Shown here piece by piece: positions 63,597 through 64,000 of a stretch of DNA of 64,000 nt (position 1 is the first letter of the stretch; every line of letters begins with the position of its first letter). The notes below the pieces were generated by a model, which ran no database searches, was not told where the DNA came from, and saw only the letters and a list, made by a program, of their open reading frames with translations. Location of the stretch: the NCBI RefSeq assembly GCF_002803515.1, contig NZ_PHQX01000001.1, positions 3,410,001-3,474,000 on the forward strand, in the 5' to 3' direction. The translations under genes were made by a program, and so were the position numbers. The stretch is from Stenotrophomonas lactitubi (lineage in GTDB: Bacteria > Pseudomonadota > Gammaproteobacteria > Xanthomonadales > Xanthomonadaceae).

Positions 63597-64000
63597 TCAG
63601 TTGGGGTCTAGGGTCAGGCTGCCTGGCCTGCCGGTGGCTGCGCAGTGGCGCAACTGCGCCTCGCGCCAACGCCGGTAGAGCGTGGTATGCAGATTGTGCA
63701 ACGCCAGATCGATGGAAAACGGCGTACGCGGATTGCGGTCGAGCAGGCGGATGACGTGGTAGCCGACAGGACGTATACCGCGTGGGTGCGCGTAGATCAC
63801 GAACTGCTGGTAGAACGCATCGTCCAGCAACTGATCCATCTGCTGCACGACGTCACGATAGCGCGGGGCCAGCTGCTCACGCAGCACCGGATCGCGCTCG
63901 TACAGCAGCCGCTCGAAATAGCGTTGACCGACGCGCGGAATGCCCTGCGCCAGCTGCCACAGGGCACGATTGCGCTGGTCGTACCAGGCCAGGCCGCCGT
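63597..64000 (-). CDS. Hypothetical protein, 3' part (continues beyond window)
   Basis: The frame is open to the right edge of the window with no start in view that fits, so the N-terminus is missing. The visible ~134 residues contain GLAWYDQRNRALWQLAQGIPRVGQRYFERLLYERDPVLREQLAPRYRDVVQQMDQLLDDAFYQQFVIYAHPRGIRPVG-type sequence, rich in Arg, Tyr and Gln, with predicted helices. I recognise no family. It lies 10 bases downstream of gnd's start on the same strand, so gnd probably follows it in one transcript. Confidence 0.5.
   Translation of the reverse strand, partial: GGLAWYDQRNRALWQLAQGIPRVGQRYFERLLYERDPVLREQLAPRYRDVVQQMDQLLDDAFYQQFVIYAHPRGIRPVGYHVIRLLDRNPRTPFSIDLALHNLHTTLYRRWREAQLRHCAATGRPGSLTLDPN

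Overview
The window looks like chromosomal DNA of a Stenotrophomonas species (Xanthomonadaceae, probably the S. maltophilia group). The DNA is GC-rich. Most intergenic gaps carry short palindromes that begin with GTAG and often sit as inverted pairs; this is the hallmark of the SMAG repeats described in S. maltophilia. The gene content also fits: a Xanthomonas-type N-acetylglucosamine (nag) locus, several TonB-dependent receptors, an frm formaldehyde operon and an Anbu peptidase. I found no rRNA, tRNA, phage, insertion sequence or CRISPR array.

Layout. 1-3.2 kb: the end of a universal stress protein, a small unknown protein, a membrane diguanylate cyclase and a RIO-type kinase. 3.3-6.0 kb: the formaldehyde operon frmR-frmA-(YqcC-like)-fghA, with an RcnR/FrmR-type operator. 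6.0-13.2 kb: regulator/enzyme pairs for electrophile and xenobiotic metabolism (LysR/old yellow enzyme; TetR/PhlG-like hydrolase; LysR/zinc alcohol dehydrogenase), a VOC protein and a SUKH protein. 13.3-24.3 kb: glutamate-cysteine ligase, a VIT-AraC pair, a secreted metallo-beta-lactamase-fold hydrolase, EngB, cytochrome c4 with two DsbA-like lipoproteins, an EEP nuclease, an RhtA-like exporter with a divergent Lrp regulator, and an M23 peptidase. 24.4-30.3 kb: two TonB-dependent receptors and a lone ExbD. 30.4-39.8 kb: Slt transglycosylase, CCA-adding enzyme, SseB-like protein, zinc-ribbon membrane protein, S41 peptidase, an orphan hypothetical gene and a large autotransporter.

40.1-52.5 kb is a complete GlcNAc/chitobiose locus. 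On the minus strand lie nagP-nagR-nagB-II-nagA-nagX, and divergently glucokinase, a TonB-dependent receptor and a GH20 beta-hexosaminidase. The model is uptake of chito-oligosaccharides through the receptor, periplasmic cleavage by GH20, import by NagP, phosphorylation by the kinase, then deacetylation by NagA and deamination by NagB-II to fructose-6-phosphate, under a LacI-type NagR. Matching operator palindromes lie on both sides of the divergent promoter region. 52.6-64 kb: VanZ-MidA, pteridine reductase and FolK, Anbu, a three-gene histidine kinase/response regulator operon, a BON protein, a Gfo/Idh/MocA oxidoreductase, 6-phosphogluconate dehydrogenase and the 3' part of an unknown gene.

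The most unusual non-coding content is (i) three copies of a composite repeat whose long closing stem (22-25 bp perfect arms) encloses an exactly 52-nt insert with two further hairpins that show compensatory base changes, (ii) a 41-bp tandem array carrying nine palindromes, and (iii) a long nested stem-loop ahead of an orphan gene.
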